Assembly (NCBI RefSeq): GCF_001949145.1 | Contig: NW_019091487.1 | Span: forward strand, 231,105 to 265,680 | Reading direction: 5' to 3' | Origin: Acanthaster planci | Lineage: Eukaryota; Echinodermata; Asteroidea; Valvatida; Acanthasteridae | Length of the DNA: 34,576 nucleotides | Part shown: piece by piece, positions 32,501-34,576 of the stretch | How the letters are laid out: each line of letters starts with the position of its first letter | Position numbering within the stretch: position 1 is the first letter of the stretch | The notes under the pieces: generated by a model | What the model was told of the DNA's origin: nothing | Databases searched by the model: none | What the model saw: only the letters and a program-made list of their open reading frames with translations | Program-made: the position numbers and the translations under genes

Positions 32501-34237
32501 CCTCATTTTCACCTTCTCAAAATTAAAACTCAAATCACATCGTAAATGTTGAGGGTTCCCTGCTTTTTTTTTTTAGATACATCTAGTCGCACGAAGAGAA
32601 CGCCGCCACGGTATAACACCTGTCCATTACTGCTCACTGCTGACTACCATTTCCACGAGGTGATGGGACAGAGTAACACACCTCAGACTATTAGCTACTT
32701 GGTTAGTGGCTTTTCCTTAGCTGTCTGTTTGACAACACGATCTTGGTTTACTCCATGACATATTTGGTGTTAGAATTTTGGAATATTTCAGTCAAGATAA
32801 AGAAGAATTAATGCTTTAACCCTAACCCTCCTCAGTCCTCCAACAGATGAAGGATTGAGGAGGGTTAGGGTAAATGGCCCTGTAATCCATTTTTGGTTTT
32901 GTATCAGCTATCACCCAGTAAATACCTAATTTTGCCAGTAAATACCTAGAAGTTTGGAATGATAAACTATGAACAGTAGATTATTGAATGGCCCTCAATC
33001 CATAATGTAAAAAATGTCATTTTGTGGGGCTAGGGGGAGTTCAGGTTTAGGTAGCACTTGTCCTGTGCAGGGTATGGATAACTTGTCCAAAATACCATAA
33101 AAGGTATTGACATGATGTGATTATCATTTGTCATTTGTTTCGTCATCAGATTTTGAATGAAGTCCTTTCACAAGTGGTAGGATGAGCAGTGATGAAGGAT
33201 TGCTTTTGTCACGGTTCATTTGAATACTTTATACTTGGCTTCAGATTCGATGACTTGTGATAGACATACGGTGGACTTGCAGGAATGCAATTACCAGTGT
33301 TGTAGTTGGGTCCATAACAAGCCCTCCACTAGCCCTTCCACAAGTCACTTCACACGATCAATGATGAGTAATGGCAGCGAACAACGGCAAAGGAATGCTT
33401 TTGTCACCGTTCATTTGAATGGCTTGTGAGTTGGCTACAGACTGGATGACTTGGAGGAACTTGTGATGGACCTGACAAGAGATGTAACTATCACTGCAGT
33501 GCAACCAACCCCCTCAGCTTTGTTTATTTGAGTTCTTTTTGCTTACTTCAGATTAGCCTGATAGACCGAGTGGACCCAATCTATCGGGACACCGAGTGGG
33601 AGCCAGGCTATTATGGTTTTGGATTCGAAGTCAAGGAGGTTGGTATTTCTCAGGGGATTCCTCAGCAGACACACACCCCCTCCTGAAATGTGGCTGATGT
33701 TTCCTTATTTAAAAAAGAAATGGGTCTATAGTTCAATGGAAACAGAAATAATGTTGACAGGAATTTGTTGGCCTGTGAAATGAAGGGAGGACCTTGGTTG
33801 TTTATTCAATTGTCATGAGCAATTTCAAGACTTGCCATCCTCGGATGAACAGGTGTACTTGTCTACAATTGCGTGCATTGTAGAGGCTTTTGTTAACCCA
33901 AAAAACTTACCTAGTGCTGACGAAAATGCATACCAGGAATCTATAAACCGTTTAGTTTTGATGGTAGGGAGAATTTGATCTGAGTCATGGTACTTTCTTT
34001 ATCTTTCATCAGCCTGAACTCGGGTTCGAACCCCACTCAGCGCACCATATGAAATGTGTTTAGCAGTTCTTGTCCTACCAGGGATTTCCACCCAAACATT
34101 TATTGGAGTGGTTTTAACCTTCTCATCTTTCATGATTTCAGATTACAGTCCACGATGCCCCTACTCAGAACGGACCGGACCATTACAACAGCTACAGACC
34201 CCCAGGCCAAGCATGGGACGTACAGAAACTGCTGGAG
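26519..34237 (+). CDS. ADAM17: ADAM17 (TACE) metalloprotease, 5' part (9 exons, 302 aa in window)
   Basis: ADAM17 is a membrane zinc protease that sheds ectodomains of TNF, EGFR ligands, Notch and others. Exons 26519-26588, 28876-29005, 30375-30508, 30664-30752, 31650-31729, 32231-32325, 32577-32701, 33552-33638 and 34142-34237 join without a frame break (906 nt). Residues 1-22 form a signal peptide. The prodomain follows, with NLFSHDFKAFVVDSQGNK like human RFSQNFKVVVVDGKN, and EHYNIEPSWRHI like human EYNIEPLWRFV. Cys172 (SSFCPYD) takes the place of the human cysteine-switch region (VCGY). The furin site RTKR (204-207) precedes the catalytic domain, which begins NTCPLLLTADYHF and continues ISLIDRVDPIYRDTEWEPGY and QAWDVQKLLE. 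The HExxHxxGxxH motif, disintegrin, membrane-proximal and transmembrane parts lie beyond the right edge, so the gene is cut by the window, not broken. Confidence 0.95.
26945..27660. repeat. Interleaved inverted repeats in ADAM17 intron 1
   Basis: Block A (about 26945-27055) is inverted at about 27361-27470, and block B (about 27066-27240) is inverted at about 27470-27660. The order is A B A' B' rather than a simple palindrome. Landmarks are TTTATTGCGCTGATCCTA with TAGGGTCAGCGCAATAAA, and TACCAAGGT near 27556 with ACCTTGGTA near 27162. Two inverted, rearranged copies of one element are likely. Confidence 0.6.
28045..28680 (+). repeat. Three tandem copies of a ~215-255 bp unit in ADAM17 intron 1
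   Basis: Copies open near 28048 (GCGAGTTCAGTTCTGCTGAG), 28304 (GCGAATTCAGTTGATGAAGA) and 28519 (GCACAGTTTAGCTGATGAAA). Shared inner words include GTTTTGCCAAA, GAAAATRTTGCCAATAAAAA and ATCAGAAATAGAT. The copies have diverged considerably. Confidence 0.7.
28876..29005 (+). CDS. ADAM17: ADAM17 coding exon 2
   Basis: Acceptor TTCATTAG, donor GTACGT. Codes SLHHVLTYWETIHKDDVKHH and VVRRSVEE, matching the human LSNIQQHSVRKRD region of the prodomain. Confidence 0.92.
29171..29325. mobile_element. MITE-like element, copy 2 (one end only)
   Basis: The reverse complement matches about 160 bp of 2646-2800, from the terminal repeat (GGTAATTCCAGAAATTAGGG) to ATTCATCACTCTTGGAA. The other terminal repeat is missing, so this copy is truncated. 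It lies in ADAM17 intron 2. Confidence 0.7.
30375..30508 (+). CDS. ADAM17: ADAM17 coding exon 3
   Basis: Acceptor TTTGGAAG, donor GTAAAG. Codes QFDMRLAPQTNLFSHDFKAF and on to FYTGYLE (human FFTGHVVGE). Confidence 0.94.
30664..30752 (+). CDS. ADAM17: ADAM17 coding exon 4
   Basis: Acceptor CTTCTTAG, donor GTAAGC. Codes EPETVVKAHVDEGLLTAKIY and AKKEHYNIE. Confidence 0.94.
30940..31480 (+). pseudogene. Degenerate LINE reverse-transcriptase C-terminal remnant
   Basis: Read across frames, the plus strand gives LYKSTIRPVME, SHVWAGTPACHPSLVDRIQR and RVVNLVG, then FFPCSASLWNSLPASCFPAS and NLSQFKRNINSYLSSF. These are characteristic of the last part of non-LTR (CR1/Jockey-like) retrotransposon reverse transcriptases. 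Stops and at least two frame shifts make it non-functional. It lies wholly in ADAM17 intron 4; the 102-codon frame at 31257-31565 is a piece of it. Confidence 0.8.
31650..31729 (+). CDS. ADAM17: ADAM17 coding exon 5
   Basis: Acceptor TTGCACAG, donor GTAAGC. Codes PSWRHIREPHDFHMIAYRSS and DVKRNE, matching human [24 protein letters not shown]. Confidence 0.95.
32231..32325 (+). CDS. ADAM17: ADAM17 coding exon 6 (cysteine-switch region)
   Basis: Acceptor GTTCCAG, donor GTAAGT. Codes SSFCPYDHHLPKGVKYEKTA and on to GTSQ; only one cysteine, placed where human has PKVCGY. Confidence 0.92.
32577..32701 (+). CDS. ADAM17: ADAM17 coding exon 7 (furin site)
   Basis: Acceptor TTTTTAG, donor GTTAGT. Codes TSSRTKRTPPRYNTCPLLLT and on to TISYL; the RTKR site matches human RVKRR, and NTC the start of the mature enzyme. 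Confidence 0.95.
32816..32873. repeat. TTAACCCTAAC hairpin, copy 2
   Basis: TTAACCCTAACCCTCCTCAG pairs with the inverted half ending GAGGAGGGTTAGGGTAA. Nearly identical to 16423-16481. It lies in the ADAM17 intron after exon 7. Confidence 0.7.
33175..33510 (+). repeat. Diverged tandem repeat (~190 bp) in ADAM17 intron 7
   Basis: GGATTGCTTTTGTCACGGTT near 33198 and GGAATGCTTTTGTCACCGTT near 33391 head two related units, each followed by CATTTGAAT and a later GATGACTTG. A third related piece (AAAGGAATGCTTTTGTTGCA) lies in an NMD3 intron near 14555, so the unit is dispersed. Confidence 0.6.
33552..33638 (+). CDS. ADAM17: ADAM17 coding exon 8
   Basis: Acceptor ACTTCAG, donor GTTGGT (weak). 29 codons, ISLIDRVDPIYRDTEWEPGY and on, matching human IELIDRVDDIYRNTSW. 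Confidence 0.95.
33978..34045 (+). mobile_element. SINE fragment with B box
   Basis: GGTTCGAACCC at 34023-34033 is a perfect B-box palindrome, and the upstream TCATGGTACTTTCTTTATC resembles the SINE at 26131 (GCAGTGGTACTTTCCTTGG). Only the tRNA-like head is recognisable. It lies about 100 bp before ADAM17 exon 9. Confidence 0.5.
34142..34237 (+). CDS. ADAM17: ADAM17 coding exon 9 (last in window)
   Basis: Acceptor GATTTCAG, donor GTAAGT. 32 codons, from ITVHDAPTQNGPDHYNSYRP to QAWDVQKLLE, matching human KDAWDVKMLLEQ. Confidence 0.94.
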
Positions 34238-34576
34238 GTAAGTCCAAAATGCCCAAAATGGACATTTTGAACATTTGGTTTCATCTTGTCCAACACGAAG
34301 AATTTCAAAAACAAAACTTTCTGTCATAGTTTTATTCTCTTAGGCTCATAGCTGATAGAAACCCTCAGGCCTTGTGTAAAGACTGTTAGTAACAAACCTT
34401 TTCTAAATGGCCATATAGTGTCTAATAGCATCGGTCTTGCAGTTGTGGGGACCACGGCACCTACTGTAAAGGCTGTTGAATAACAGAATGATTGACATGG
34501 CCATCAATTCATTGACATCCTGTAGTAGCAGTGCAGACCATGGGGTCTTCTGTGAATTTTCCATAACCAACGTTTT
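34238..34576. other. ADAM17: ADAM17 intron 9, partial
   Basis: Begins at donor GTAAGT and runs off the window; no acceptor with a matching exon was recognised. Confidence 0.6.

Noticed and set aside
34016-34045. tRNA gene
   Set aside because: A B box is present but no complete cloverleaf or acceptor stem can be drawn; better explained as a SINE head.

Overview
The window is nuclear DNA of a multicellular animal. Its genes are split by many GT-AG introns, intergenic DNA is AT-rich, and fragments of several transposable-element classes are scattered through introns. The encoded proteins resemble human orthologues closely, and the repeats include many short ACATGTAC-type motifs. I infer a marine invertebrate, probably a deuterostome (echinoderm, hemichordate or amphioxus), but the species cannot be fixed from this sequence alone. 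None of the long single-frame ORFs is a complete gene: the real genes were rebuilt exon by exon by matching splice sites, phase and protein family.

Layout. (1) 1-4500: no convincing gene; a MITE-like element at 2646-2887, a low-confidence coding-like or LINE-like patch near 3670-3930, and a GACTTGA/TCAAGTC-rich stretch. (2) 4560-5741, plus strand: a two-exon reading frame for a small proline/serine-rich protein I do not recognise. (3) 5930-9370: no gene seen. (4) 9978-19535, minus strand: a complete 12-exon NMD3 gene (516 aa), the adaptor that exports the 60S ribosomal subunit from the nucleus. (5) 19947-24593, plus strand: a complete 6-exon gene for a MICOS subunit of the MIC26/MIC27 (APOO/APOOL) family (254 aa). 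It starts about 410 bp from the NMD3 start codon in head-to-head orientation, so the two probably share a bidirectional promoter. (6) 26519-34237 and beyond, plus strand: the first nine coding exons (302 aa) of ADAM17/TACE: signal peptide, prodomain, furin site and the start of the metalloprotease domain. The zinc-binding motif and the rest lie past the right edge.

Repeats. The introns hold a 544-bp TTAA-flanked piggyBac-like non-autonomous element and a diverged relative, two copies of a roughly 59-bp TTAACCCTAA hairpin, two large foldbacks in NMD3 intron 1, a dispersed MITE-like family, two tRNA-derived SINE pieces, a degenerate LINE reverse-transcriptase tail, and several short tandem duplications. 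The three recognised genes act in separate processes (ribosome export, mitochondrial cristae, ectodomain shedding). Apart from the NMD3/MIC27 divergent pair there is no sign that they work together. I found no CRISPR array, no rRNA gene and no convincing tRNA gene.
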